A stretch of 64,000 bases of DNA from Isoetes taiwanensis (Eukaryota > Streptophyta > Lycopodiopsida > Isoetales > Isoetaceae). Under the pieces are notes generated by a model that was given only the letters and a program-made list of their open reading frames with translations, was not told the origin of the DNA and did not search any database. This document shows, in pieces, positions 41,003 through 54,270 of this stretch (positions within the stretch are counted from its first letter, which is position 1; each line of letters starts with the position of its first letter). Location of the stretch: positions 10,988,818 through 11,052,817 of the forward strand of contig JAJEKV010000046.1 of NCBI GenBank assembly GCA_021234155.1, read 5' to 3'. The translations under genes and the position numbers were made by a program.

Positions 41003-41800
41003 CTAAGATTCCAAGTCCACCTGCGGCTCTAGAACGCACACACTTCCACCAAGCAACTTTACCCACCCCACCTTCCTCATTTCCACCTCAAATAAAATTG
41101 CGGACAATGAAGGAGATTTCCTGCATCTTGCTTTCCGGAGCGAGGCCATGTAGATATGTGTGGAGCATAAGACTGACTTTGCCACTGTGATTCTGCCAGC
41201 CATTGAAAGCTTACCACCTTTTCACCAATTGAGGTGACGATGCAAACCCATCAATTATCCTCACAAATACTATTGGCAGAGATGCCCATATCAAATGGGA
41301 TGCCCAAAAGTTTTAAACAGCAACCTTGCAGCTGCATTTGCCAAGGAAATTGGACAAGAAGATTCAAATGAAGGCCACAAAGCTGAGCATTTTCCCCAAT
41401 TCATAAGGCAATCATGAGCTCTTATGCATTTGTCAAATTCTCCTCATCTGCTTGCAAAACTAGGACGGAGTCATCTCATACTGACTCCCAATTTGTTGGG
41501 AACCATCTTCCATTCTCAAGTCCTCAATGACTCCATCATTCATAGCAGAGATGAGCAATTGGGAAAGTGCTTCTGCGACAATGGTGAATAAGCATGAAGC
41601 CAGTGGGTAGCCTTGATGGATGCCCCGACCCACCATAAAAACTGGAGAGGATTCACCATGTACTATGGCTCTGGCAGACATCAAGAGTTTCATAACCATT
41701 GTTGTAAAACTCTCTCCACAGCCCAAGGTCAGCATCATCCTCTCCAAGAACTCCCATCGGACGCTATCATAATCTTTAGGCAAAATCCAACTTTAGATAG
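41003..41800 (-). pseudogene. LINE reverse transcriptase
   Basis: KDYDSVRWEFLERMMLTLG (RT palm start with catalytic Asp), VHGESSPVFMVGRGIHQGYP (the GxxxGxPxxP block) and LFTIVAEALSQLL are canonical non-LTR RT blocks. The YADD region is decayed. Downstream MAGRITVAKSVLCSTHIYMA is the conserved thumb segment. Frames shift between blocks. Confidence 0.88.
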
Positions 41801-42022
41801 ACCATCTTCTAGTTTGTTTTACGTGCCCAGTGGACACCTTCAAATGCAGCCGCAACATTATTAAGGATACACCTTCCTGGAATGAAGCCAGACTGCATCA
41901 TATCCATGCAATTATTTTGTATACAAAAGAAAGCAATGTAATTGGTTGCCAATCTGAGATAGAAATAGGATCTTTCACTTTAGGAATTAATGAAATGCAG
42001 CCGGGTACTCACATAACATCTA

Positions 42023-42640
42023 TCATGTATGGCATATGTGCGTCCTAAATAATCCCATCCACTGATTACACCATGTGAAAATTCGGTCACCAGGTGATTC
42101 TATCATATGTAGATTATCTAGAAGTTGTAACCATTGATCTCTTTCAAAGCCTTGCACCACATATGAGCCCTGACCACACTTGGCCTGAGTAGACTCCACC
42201 ATACTGAAATCGCCGACCAACATCCAAGCGACCCCTGGCACCCAAAGACCTGATCTTATTCCTCAAGGATGCCCAAAGTGCTCCTCTTTGCCTAGTGTTA
42301 TTATGGGCATAGATATTAATGATACCCCATTCCTATGTGCCCTCCAGCCACTTGACACTAATCCACTGGCCCCAATGGTCGGCTAGTGTAAAAGTTACCT
42401 AGACATGCATCTTCCAGTCAATTGCAGAGCCACCCTTGGAGGTACCTGAGGTTGAAACTACTGCAGCGTACTGAGGGCCAAACATATCCAAAAGAGTACG
42501 GCTTTATGACATTTATGTTCCTGAAGACACATAATGTCTAAATCTAGCTTTCTATTTGCCAGTGCAACTTTCGTTCGTTTACTTGGGCAGGAACGGATCC
42601 CAAGCACATTCCAGCTCACTATCTTCTCATCCATGTACTA
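42023..42640 (-). pseudogene. LINE endonuclease
   Basis: WGIINIYAHNN at about 42.33 kb, LWASLRNKIR, WMLVGDFSMV and DRIFTWCNQW are blocks of the APE-type endonuclease of LINEs (the active-site GDFN appears as GDFS). It would nick target DNA to prime reverse transcription. Stops and shifts inactivate it. Confidence 0.8.
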
Positions 42641-42739
42641 GTAAAAAGAGAGGTTCTTCCTCTGTTCTTTCTTCCTTGCACGCTTGGAGATGCGGGTCCG
42701 TGATCTGACTTATAAGGCACCAAAGCAAACGGATTTTCT

Positions 42740-43518
42740 GTAGAATTGAAGTCCACAGAGAGGTTAGTTTCATCAGCCAAATACCTCATTCTAGGTACCT
42801 TGTCAGAGTCATCGGTTCCGGGAACCCGAGGCCAATGGATGTCTCTGATCCTGATTCAGACGATTGAACCGATGGTGTATACCCCGCACGTAATCCTGCT
42901 TTGCTGCCTCTTGAAGAGACTGAATTTGTTGCAATCTACGAGATACCATATCTGAGACCTCCGCCTGGCGATGTTCGACAATGACCCCACAAGGGGTAGG
43001 GGGATGAAACCTACAGTGAGTCTTGGGCCTGACCTGGGTGCTCAGGAGCAGGTGCGACCTCCCCATCATGGACCGGTCGCCTCGACACCTCCCCTGTAGG
43101 AGGGGGCATATGCTCCGACGCTGAGCCACCAAAACGTCTTAAAGTTGGGAACATTCGTCTAATTTCAAGACCACTAAGCAGGTTGAGGGAGAACTGAAAA
43201 TGCCAATCACCACTCTTAACAACTACTGACGTGGGTGACACGCTATCTGCAGGCAAGGCAACACAGGTTTTGGGAGCCCAAACAATTGAATGAATGTGAA
43301 ATGTGTGTGCGTAGACCTTTTGCCATAGCGATTAGAAATTCTGGGAGCAACATGTCTGCCGACAGATCTAAAATTTGGAACCAGCATGAGATCTTGAGTG
43401 CAGAAAGACTCCGCGCACTAACACTCGACGTATAGCGCCGATAGATCAGATAACCCCCTCGCATAAGATCCACACCACGTGCAACCACCCACTCCACTGA
43501 AGTTGCCGCATCAAACAT
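42740..43518 (-). pseudogene. LINE ORF1-like region
   Basis: The frame WVVARGVDLMRGGYLIYRRY, SARSLSALKISCWFQILDLS and LPEFLIAMAKGLRTH resembles the nucleic-acid-binding ORF1 region of plant LINEs. It is followed in other frames by Pro/Arg-rich sequence. Assignment rests mainly on position before the endonuclease. Confidence 0.45.
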
Positions 43519-43526
43519 GAATATCT

Positions 43527-43638
43527 AGCATTATAACAGGGGGTTTCTTTTGTATTTTTGTACACTTTTTAATATGGTTTTCATATGATTTTAAGGGCGT
43601 ATTCCACGAGATGTACTGATCAGTATATCTAGAGTGCG
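43527..43638 (+). repeat. Inverted-pair repeat flanking the LINE, right copy
   Basis: Partner of 40,010-40,118 in opposite orientation; see that entry. It begins 9 bases beyond the LINE ORF1-like region. Confidence 0.7.
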
Positions 43639-44726
43639 CACGGTATTCTCATGTTTTAGTTCCACATTCTTAATGGTTTTTGCTCCCCTTACCCATCTTA
43701 ATGGCCAAGATTGACCCTAGGAGTTTTTAATCCAAGGGTTTACAATAGAAGCCTTTTTCGAATGCACCATTTTTAGACGAATTCTCAAACTTAGCATGCA
43801 GATATCGAGCTCTTCTTTTCTAGGGTTATCATAATAGACAACGATGGAATGGCTCAAATCGGCTAAGGCAAGGATGGAAGAACCCCATTCCGATATGGGA
43901 GCAAAGAGCTATGGCGGCAGGAGGGAAAGATGACTTGTAGCAGTGTGTTGCCTTTCCTGCTTTATATCCCCTGTTGTTTTGGCTTCCAGCAGCTTATATC
44001 TCTTTCGCCAAGAGTCCTCAATTTTGATGAATCCAGAGGGATGTGTTGCTTCTTATGTGCATTGGAGTGGTAACCATAAGAACCTGCAGCAGATCTGTCC
44101 AGAATGTCCAAACATATTTATTCATTTCGTGGGCTTGGCTGGTTATTAGAAAGGGAGGCATACATCCAAAGCATGGCCGTGAGAGACGGATGGAAGCGAG
44201 GAGTCGCATGGGGCTATGATTCTTACGGCGATTCTTACATGGCAAGGCAGTTTGAGGCATGAATATCTAGCATGATTAAGGCCAGGGCATTGGATATGAC
44301 AATAAGGCTAAGAAGAATGGATTCAGATTTGGGTTTCAATGTAGTGTTCAAGAACAAGCACGATTCCCCTTAATCCAACATGTGATACCATTCCATCTGC
44401 CATGATGCTCTGCTATGAATCTATGGTAAGATGCCATATATAATTATTTTCTTGCTTTATGAAAGGCGTTGTTGCAGTCTAAAGAAATTTTATGCTTGAA
44501 GTTGAAATGCTCTTACTTTACAGCCAGCATGCAGCCGCTCTTGCTCCATAATGTAGCCATATCTGTCTTGCAGAATGTGTGATGCAGCATTATCCTTTGG
44601 GATGTTTAAACCACAAGTACGGTTGAATTCTGTGAAATATCTCTTCTATCAGTTTCAAGGGAACTTTGTACACATTGCATGAGGGTTGCTTTTGGTTATG
44701 CGGATTTACTAGTGGTTTCTTTGGAA
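43639..44726. other. No gene recognised
   Basis: Only short ORFs without domains. The segment just before the PPR remnant contains decayed sequence with no PPR motif I can read. Confidence 0.5.
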
Positions 44727-45125
44727 GAATTTGAGTATACTGAATGGAATACAATAATCTCAGCTTGTCTTCGAGAGGGGCAGATTACAAAAGCCCTCCA
44801 GCTCTTCAGAGAAATGCCAGCCCGCAGTGTGGTCTCTTGGAATGCTTTGATCACAACGTATGTGCAGCAGGGCCATGTTGAGAATGCGCATGATTGGAAT
44901 TTGTGTAGAAAAGGAATGGCTTATAGAAGCCTTCCATTTTTTACAAGAGATGCCAGTAAAGAATCTCGTGTCCTGGAATTCCATATTTCAGCCTCTTCCC
45001 AGCAGAATCATTTTAAAGAAGCCCTGCAATTATTTCAGCAGATGCAGGAAGATGTTCTTTGAAGGCGGATCACATCACCTTTGTGGCCATGCTTGGTTGT
45101 CATAGAGCTTCTGCATAGAAAAGGT
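44727..45125 (+). pseudogene. PLS-type pentatricopeptide repeat (PPR) protein fragment
   Basis: EWNTIISACLREGQITKALQLFREMPARSVVSWNALITTYVQQGHVENA is two adjacent PPR units. A frameshift moves the next unit to another frame (EAFHFLQEMPVKNLVSWNSI). A further shift gives EALQLFQQMQED and then DHITFVAMLGCHRASA. The MP-x-S/N-VVSWN pattern is the PLS subclass, whose members bind organelle RNA for editing or splicing. Only about 130 codons with at least two frameshifts remain, so this is a pseudogene fragment. No targeting peptide or E/DYW domain is seen. Confidence 0.85.
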
Positions 45126-45700
45126 TGGCAATTTAATAGGTCTAGCACAATGTCTGCTCACTGTCTTTGGTTGGTAAGAGATAATGCTCTCTTGGTGCAA
45201 TTTAGCAAGTGATAGCGCGCCTGTATGCTCCTACCTTTTGTGGCACTCAAATGCTTTTTATGCAGCTGGTTACTAGTCCGTTGAGTGAAGGGTTTCATAC
45301 ATAACGACCCCAGCATGATATTGAGGCTGTAAAGATGTACTCTAGGCCTTACAAAAAGACATTGTAATATCCTTGAGGCCAGGGTTTATTTCAAACAATT
45401 GGAATGACTTTAAAAGGGTGAAACAAGTGAGATGCACTAAACAGTAAGTCCTTCCCATTCTAACCTCTTCATACCAACCATCATCTAGATTCAATTTGTT
45501 TGGCTATTTCTGCTAGGCTACCTTCATTTTCGGATTATGTTCATATGATGTTCAAGACAATTTGAGCGCATTGTTACAATGTTGTCATTTTGAAGCCTAT
45601 AAATTATGCAATTTAAAATATATGGTTTGCAATAACACATCAATCATTTTGTACTTTTATTTTATTTTGATTTTTATTTTATTTTTTTATTTTCTTTTGT
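45126..45700. other. No gene seen
   Basis: AT-rich sequence with a T-rich run near 45,640-45,690. No ORF of note. Confidence 0.5.
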
Positions 45701-46033
45701 GGCCCGAAGGGCCAAAAAAAATTTGTAATATAACAACCAACATAACTACTATGAACATTAATTAACACAAACCATTACATTACACATGTTTAAAATTAAA
45801 TTCCCCCTTAAACCCCCTTTTGTTTGGGTGCATATTCACACGGGGGGTGACGTAGGGCAGCGAGAGCCCCTGTAATTATGTTTTGCACGTACAAAATCAA
45901 CACCATATAGTATATTGCCTGGAATCTTATAGTATTTTGCAAATTTTGTTATACAGTATAACAAATTGTATACATCCATACCCCACAAACGAGGAACTTT
46001 GTGTACGGTGTAGATTAAGGAATAAGGGGTCAA
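45701..46033 (-). repeat. Inverted-pair repeat ending in a GGCCC hairpin, right copy
   Basis: Reverse-complement partner of 37,689-38,010. The hairpin end (GGCCCGAAGGGCC) is at the left. The two copies face each other 7.7 kb apart. Confidence 0.8.
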
Positions 46034-47929
46034 TTGCAACAAGGAGCCCAAAAATGAACTAACATATTTAACCAGTATTAGATCATCAAAAAACCACGAT
46101 ATATGTGTTTTTTTTACATGAATTTATTTGATAGAAGAAAACTACATGCCATAGTGGTTTGTCAAATCTTATAGAGTTTTTTGACATGGTTATCAATGTT
46201 GATTATCAGATCTATAACAATTTATAAAAACTAGTTATGGTTCCTGAGAGAGTTTCACGCTACTATAGCGTAATGGTTTGTTAAAGCCACCCATCGATTT
46301 ACACTAAAATGCACATGGGAACATTCTCTACAGTGGCAACACCAACATTCTTCAAAATATAACATCCTTCATTGAAACAAGATAGTGGTTGCCTTTAAAA
46401 TTAGTTTATACCTTTGATTATTAAGATTAATTGTATTCAGACATAGATTTAGCAGTAATGTGCTAGAGATATCACTAGTTCAAATTAATTTATGAGCAAT
46501 TATCTCTAACAACTAGAGGATATCTAAGAACCTTCTAGATAAAATGATTATGCACCCCCCCTAGCATTTACATGATAGCTATGAATAAAAACTCAGCTCT
46601 AGACTACAATTTAGAGCTAGAGCAGTTCACAATATTGCTAGGTAAATCTCTTAATAATCATGCCCAAAGGTTTACTTCTGGACAAGACCAATTGAAACAA
46701 CAAGCATTGAACCCCAGGTCTAAACCCATGCAAGATCTCCAATCTAATCAATAGACTTAATAAGGAATGATGGCACAAATAAGGAGGAAATCTCAGATTT
46801 TTCTTTTTTTATATACACAACATGCATGACAATCCGGTAGTTTTCAAAGACAAAATCTGACTAGATTGAACAAGAAGACACAGGTCTGACTAGGTTGATC
46901 CGGAAGACACGTGGAAATATTCTTGGCAATCTAGCATGCAACATCGCAGTTGGTAAAAGGAATTGTATAAAGAAAAGACAACAAAATTGAGCAACAAGAA
47001 AAATGGAGAAATGATTGTCAATCATGTCGAACCATCAGAGGAGTTAGCCGAACTGTTGTAAACAGATAAAAATAATGTAAAAAGTACAACAAGATCCTGG
47101 CCGGGTAAAGAAGTATAGAAGAAGCAAGCCTTTGATTAGAATTAGGGAAAAGCCAGGAACGACTACTGAGCAGGTTCAGAGAGCCTCTGTATAGTACATA
47201 TACTTCTAATAATAATAAGTCTTTAAATGAACAATCTAGCTAGCTCAATCAAGAACAACACCAAGAATCATACCAAACTTCTCTAAATTCCTTCTCAATA
47301 TATGCAGACATTTCTCACATATATGCCTTGCTTTTCCATTCCAGAGCTCTATGTTCACTTCAGAGAACATGAAGAAAGGGAGTTTGATGACTCATGTGAG
47401 GTCAACAAATCTCAACCATGAAAGTTTATCTTAGCTTTCTTTGTCTGTTGCAACCACTCACAGAGTATTAAACTAAGAATATACCAAACTCCACGCTTAG
47501 GGTATGCCCTTCAGGCAACCTAGAAATTATTTTCCATGGCATGGTGATTAGAAACAATATGACATGCCCTAGAGCAAATCGAGAATATGCTAAACTCCCA
47601 TGTTTTCATGCTATGGTGACTAGGGGTGCTCGAGGAAATCATTTTTTAAAGTACTGCCAGATGGTAATGACGGCCAAAAATTTGGTGTTACATTACACCT
47701 TGAGATCGAGTGGCCAGTTCAAAACAATGTTGAGGCCACATCAGACATAGATTGGGCATTTGTAAAACCCACAGGCCTGGCAAACGGGTGTGTGCAGCTT
47801 CAAATTGATGTGCTGATGTTGATATGTTCACTCCGCGAAGTCCTAGGCGACAAATCTCCATAAGATTTGTTGGCATGCCCAACAAATTTTGCAATTTAAG
47901 CACCCCACTTGATGTCGGAATGGAAAATG
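46034..47929. other. No gene seen
   Basis: About 1.9 kb of AT-rich sequence with only short ORFs lacking domains or splice context. Confidence 0.5.
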
Positions 47930-48151
47930 GTGAAACCTTTAGCAGCTGGTTTTTAAATTTTTGGGCTACCTAGACATAAAACACAGCCTGCCCTAGAGAT
48001 CCCTTAACCCTAGAATGCCCCCTCCCCCCAAAAATAAATAAATAAATAAAAATAAAAAAATGGTGAAACTTTATGAACACAGGTTTTTTATTTTATGGGC
48101 TACCTAGATATAAAGCACGGCTTGCCCTAAAAATCCCTAACCTTAGAATAC
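47930..48151 (+). repeat. Direct duplication of about 88 bp around an AAAT microsatellite
   Basis: Two copies of a segment (47,930-48,019 and 48,061-48,151) share GGGCTACCTAGA, ATAAA(A/G)CAC, GCCCTA and CCTTAGAAT-like words. Between them lies (AAAT)n with a C run. Confidence 0.75.
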
Positions 48152-49071
<920 letters not shown>

Positions 49072-49448
49072 GCAGATATAAGCGTGTTCATAAACTGTTT
49101 GATCAGAAGGTTCATTTGTAGTCTATTATATTATATGCACTTTACAAAACCTACGATGCCACATTATTTATTGCTTTCTAATTTATGATTTGAAAAGTAA
49201 TGCTTCTTTTGTGAGTAATATAAATTCAGGAAACTCTTTGGTTTGACAGTACTTGCCACCATAATGTAGTTGGTCCTCTATTCGTGCATGAATTAATGGT
49301 TTATTTGAAGACAAAGGTATTGGACGCAAGATGTGCATGATCAATGCCTTTTGTTGGATATTAACAACTTAGATGAGTACCTTGCTCTTGAAGCGGCCAA
49401 AGTTGAAGAGGTCTTGACTCTCTCTAGGTATGTGCAATTAAAGTGTAA

Positions 49449-49510
49449 GCTGTCTTGGCTAACTGGTAACACCAGGGTTCAAATCCCTGGGCCTTTGAGC
49501 TGTGTAATAT
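49449..49510 (+). other. tRNA-related segment with A box, B box and T-arm
   Basis: TGGCTAACTGG at 49,456-49,466 fits an RNA polymerase III A box and GGTTCAAATCC at 49,476-49,486 fits a B box. CCAGGGTTCAAATCCCTGG forms a perfect T-arm. The boxes are only 9 bases apart, so the anticodon arm is missing and this is not a functional tRNA gene. It may be a tRNA pseudogene or the head of a SINE. 49,511-50,643 shows no gene. Confidence 0.5.
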
Positions 49511-50643
49511 CTATTTATGTAAGATTTCTTAAACATCACGCAGATCAACTACCATTACTTTATATAGCTGTTTTAATATTGAAACTTGCATCAATTTTGT
49601 TAATGCTTTTGTCTGTAAACCATATGTTTTTTCTCCTTTGAAATAACAATGGAATGTTGAATGAACGATTCTTACTTTATTGAATAAACTAATGTCAGTA
49701 TATAAAACAAATCATGGATTGATAATTAACAAACCATGGATTGATAATTTGATGAAGTAAATGTATAACTTGATGATATAAATGTATAATAATTGCCCGA
49801 AATCAATACCAATTGCATTGGAAAAACACCATTGATATATGCAATAAAAATAGGTTAAAGCTGCACTATTTTGATGAAAAAACAATTGGCAGTTGCCTAT
49901 ATTCTTCGATATGAGATTGTAGATTTTTATTGCATTAGTTCGTATGGAAATATATAGACAACTTTATCAGAAAATCACAAACAATGAAAGCCAAAACCAT
50001 TAGTGATTTATGGTCTACATTACATAATTATAAAACATAGCAATAAAAGAAGGTATTAAACAACATAAAAAGACTACTGTCAAGAACTATGATGGTAAAC
50101 TGTGGTAAGGAACTGTTGGTGGTTATTCAACACATTAACCCACTTAGTGATATTACTTTGTTAGCGTGAAAAACTAATAATGATGTTTTTTTGGGGGCCT
50201 TGTGAAACCTTATTAATTTGTAACTAGTGGAGGGCCACGATATTCTTTGGCATTTCTCATAGAAATACGCCATGAATGGACCTATAATACACACAACATA
50301 GCTCTATCTATAAGGTAGATACATGGCTTGCATCTGCTTAGCTCTATCACAAGAGAAGTATGGCATGTGAAATTGCATTGTTCTTGTAGGAGTTTTAGAA
50401 TGGTGAGATACTTTTGAGTAAAAAAAATACAGTTTTGCCACTTCAGATGGGGCAGGTGAGAGGCAAGCTAACTTCCTTGTATTCCCATGGAGCAAGAACA
50501 AGTTTCTTGGCCTGTTGATGCATGCAATCATCAAACCAGTTAAGGTCAAAGTGAACTAGACAGGATTTGGGCTTTGGCCATATAGAAATGAGTGCCACAA
50601 AAAGTTGCGGGAATAAGTGGCTCATATTCAATTGTAACAATGC
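49511..50643. other. No gene seen
   Basis: AT-rich sequence next to the 3' end of PPD6, containing duplicated short phrases such as AACCATGGATTGATAATT and AATCATGGATTGATAATT near 49.72 kb. Part may be the 3' flank of PPD6. Confidence 0.5.
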
Positions 50644-51575
50644 TTACACCTTAAATGAGTTTTGAATAGTCCTCAGTATCTTCTCGTTGTTGGACCATTG
50701 GGCATCATTTGCGCTCACCACAAATAATAATACCACATTTCTATCTGCCACTGCAGTCGCGAGATTATGTGATCCAGTTTTTGCATATGGTGTTTCCAAA
50801 CTATAGCTATAAAACTGCAAACAACAATGATAGATTCTGGTTAAGTTCCTAGAAGCAAAGAGACCAAAATCTAAATGAAAGGAAGGAAGCAGGCGAGGCG
50901 ATTTACAGTTTGTCCATCACGTTGCAGAACAGAGGAATCCACAACCTCATCGGGATCATAACTGTTTCCAGTCACGAAAGGACCAAGTGCTGCAATCACT
51001 CGATCTGGGCTTCCAATATCTTGGAGTTTAGAGTTGGGCTTGTTAGTGAGGCGGAGCATGGGGGAGGCAACAACTTGCAAGCTGCCTTGCTTTGGATCTT
51101 CAAATTTAACCTCCACCCATGGTTCTGCGCATTTGGGTTGACAATAATTCCCGGACAATATATTTGCAACTCGTAATTGCTTCCATGTTGATGGAAGAAT
51201 AAATTCGTAAGGCTGCACATTTCCTGCCGCAGAGGATAAGAAGAAAATAACAGAGAAAAAGACATAGGTATTAGATTAGAGGTTGTAAGTACCTGCCCTG
51301 AGAGCTGGAGTATCCTTGGTGGACGCCTTGAAACGCACAAAGCCAGGCTCCGAATCAACCTTAGGCAAGTAGGAGCCCACTTCCACTTCTCTGGCAATCG
51401 CAATGCCGCTAAATGTACAAGAGGCTAAGCCGATTGCAGCTATGCGTGCAATTGCTTCCCTTCTTGGAATAGTGGAAGCTCGTGGGATGCATGGCGAATA
51501 AGGGAGATGATGAGATGAGTTGTAGTAGTGAGGACGAAGAGGGAGGAGGTGTGAGAGATGAGGCGTGATTGCCAT
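50644..51575 (-). CDS. PPD6: PsbP domain-containing protein 6, chloroplast thylakoid lumen (PPD6)
   Basis: Three exons, 51,575-51,293, 51,223-50,907 and 50,814-50,644, join in frame at GT...AG sites to 256 residues; Arabidopsis PPD6 is of similar length. The N-terminus is a Ser/His-rich transit peptide. It is followed by a twin-arginine signal (RR at residues 38-39), a hydrophobic segment and AIA at 59-61, pointing to Tat export into the thylakoid lumen. The mature part has VQPYEFILPSTWKQLRVANI, GNYCQPKCAEPW, VVASPMLRLTNKPN, ALGPFVTGNSYDPDE, LETPYAKTGSHNLA and NDAQWSNNEKILRTI, all characteristic of PPD6. PsbP-family proteins associate with photosystem II or its assembly; the exact role of PPD6 is not settled. 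No disruption is seen and this is the only intact host gene in the window. Confidence 0.95.
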
Positions 51576-53424
51576 AGCCGGACAATCGCTGCCTTATCCC
51601 TTCTTTCAAAAAGGGCATTGCCATTTTTACCTTAGTGGGTGTGGGCAAATATTCTTCACATTTGGGCATATTATCATTATTCGTTTTTGGGTTGCCCATT
51701 GTTTAGTTTGTCGGGTGAATATTCTACAACATTTTGCAAATACCCTTGAAATTATGCTTTTTTACAAGCCATTTGCCTGTTTTTCCATCATGAAGGTGTT
51801 CAACCTTGTGTACTTTTTTTCTTGGTTTTTTTCCCATGTTTAATCTGTCAAACCATTGTTTTGATCGATGTTGTTTATTTGTTGACCAGCAATCACATGG
51901 AGTTTCATCCAGGTTGAGCTGACCAGCCAAGGAGCTATCGACCTTCTCTTCATCTGTTGTTGCCTGCTTTCTTTATGTTCAAACGGTGGTGCTTCAGATT
52001 TTTTTACTAGCATATGCTAGTATCTGGCATATTTGGTTATCTAAAAACGAGTTCATGCTAATAGCTTGCAACAAGGAACAATACAAGATTTGTGTGCAAG
52101 GCCGTAATGCTCTATTGTTGTTATAAAGCTCAGTGAGATGGGTATGGACAAATCTTTTCAGGTACCAAATGCGTCTTTTGTTTTTGGTTTTTGTTCTATA
52201 AAGGATGCTGAGTATTTCGTATGGTTGTACAACCATCAAGGCTTCATGCACATCGAGGCACATGCCAAAGCACAAAAGAATGTTGGCTAATTTGTAAAAT
52301 ACGAGAACGAACAGAAATTTCAAAATTGAAATCGCAATCAAGCAAGGATGAGTATATTCTTGAAAAGGACAACTCTTTTATTTCAGAATAGCGAGAAAGT
52401 AACAATCTCACAAAAGAACAAGATTACATTCTAAATATCCTGAAAGGATGCTGCACCTTGCTGGGATTTATAGAGCAAGAAATGGTGGTACATATGGTAA
52501 AAGCATGCTATGGTGTACAAGCTAAAGTAGTATTTATCTCCATCTTCATGTATATCCTTCATCGGCCATGGAATGAAGGAATCTCGAGCTCCATACACAA
52601 TATCTAGTTTCAAATAAGGCAAATGAAGCCCCAATAGCAGAATAATCTAACTTCCAGCGAGACAACTAAAACTCCAACTGGCAATTACATATTGTGATGC
52701 ATAATGAAGTCGTACACCTTCTACCATTGAAAATCCTTGATTTGAGACCCTTGTTACTGCAGAGTAAAAAAGTTTATAATCGGTTCTTTGAAATCGCAGT
52801 AGTGATTTTGATGAGCTTCACTAGTAATTAAATAGCAAAGCCTACGATCAAGATGAAGCATAACCACATATGACTAATATTACTATACAGATTTAATTAT
52901 TAATATTAATAGATAAAAACAACTATATAGATCCAATTAATACGAGAACTTTTTATTTTTTTGGAGCATGCATGTACCTGCTTGTAAGTACGTGCTTTCC
53001 ACTGGTAGAAGCACGAAAGAGTGTCTTAAAGTTACTGCCAATTGATGTACATTTTATAACAAGAATTTGACGTGAGAATGTACATTTTCAAATGTATGTG
53101 AAATTTACAATTGGCCTAACAACTTCATCATTAGGTTATTATTAGAATGCAATGTGAGTAGATTCAGCAATTATGGCCGTTCTTTTCGCTCTATTCCCAT
53201 CCAAAATTTCATGGAAAATAGGAAAATGGGGGAGGACATAGGGGCCAAAATTTGCAAGCACTAACAAAGCCATCAAAGAAATTACTGACTCGGATGATTT
53301 AGTTTGCGAGTTTTCAAAAAGAGGGATAAATTCTACCAAATGCTATATACAAGGAATATCAATATGAGGTTTAATAGGTGTGTAAATACCATAAGGAAAT
53401 TGATGAAATCTTTAACATGAGAGT
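51576..53424. other. No gene seen
   Basis: The first 200 bases would hold the PPD6 promoter and 5' UTR. The remainder has only short ORFs without recognisable domains. Confidence 0.5.
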
Positions 53425-53840
53425 TGTCGCAAGGATCATTTTGATTCCATGGACCAAAAATGGTCCATCATACCCTCTACCACTTAAATCCATATATCTC
53501 ACAAGTGAGATTTCAATTTTATAATCTACTACCACTTCTTGAGTCCTCTAAGAATTTCATGACCAATGGACTCACCCATATATTGGTACGATCACTTAAA
53601 TCTTGGAGAAATTAGCAGTTTTCACAGTAATCTAGAACTATATTCTTCAATTTTCTAGCATAAAGGTGTCTAAAGCTTGCTAAATATGGAAGTAATTGAT
53701 TTATTATGATAAAACACCTTGGTTTTCATGTTTGGCCACCATCATCTGACCCTATTGCTTAAAAATGCTACATGAGGTTGGAGAATTATTTCTCTCTTAC
53801 TATTACAAGTTTTGACTTAATTCTTGTGACAATGAGTGCA
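53425..53840 (+). repeat. Dispersed repeat, copy 2
   Basis: Partner of 37,145-37,600, same orientation, with moderate divergence by eye. No terminal repeats or target-site duplication are obvious in either copy. Confidence 0.75.
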
Positions 53841-54270
53841 TAGACCATTATAATATAATATATAAATATTATTGATATTACATATTACACATTAAACATG
53901 ACGTCCCACATATCAAAAATTGAACCATTGAATTAACCCCTCCCGCTAATTCGTTCATTGAATAATTTTTAAATAATGATGCTTTCTATAACACTATTCT
54001 TTTTATTATATTTTAGAAGCACAGGAACAGATGTGTGCATGGGAAGCACCCAATCTCCATTCCTTGGATTAAGATAAACATTGTACATGATCTGCAAAAT
54101 GCGGCTACTGCTCAAAGATTGCAAAATGAAGATAATTCCTTTGATGACAATATTGGCAATTTCTATGGGAATTTCAGTTTATTCAAATTGCATTGTTCAC
54201 ATATTAACAGCAGCCTTGTTTATGATTCTGTTAGAATATCTGGACTTCTGCAAGAGGGATCTGGACACTA
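53841..54270. other. No gene assigned
   Basis: AT-rich sequence with a short open segment at 54,035-54,271 that I do not recognise. It may be decayed gag or LTR of the copia element that follows. Confidence 0.4.

Larger units (their letters stand above)
40510..43518 (-). mobile_element. LINE (non-LTR retrotransposon), decayed
   Basis: On the - strand: an ORF1-like part (43,518-42,740), endonuclease (42,640-42,023), reverse transcriptase (41,800-41,003) and C-terminal region (40,975-40,538), in the standard plant L1-type order. No frame is intact. The 3' end with zf-RVT, UTR and poly(A) is missing, so it is truncated on both ends or rearranged. The small LINE at 34.2-34.7 kb holds the zf-RVT and UTR; whether both belong to one family cannot be judged from non-overlapping pieces. 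Confidence 0.85.
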
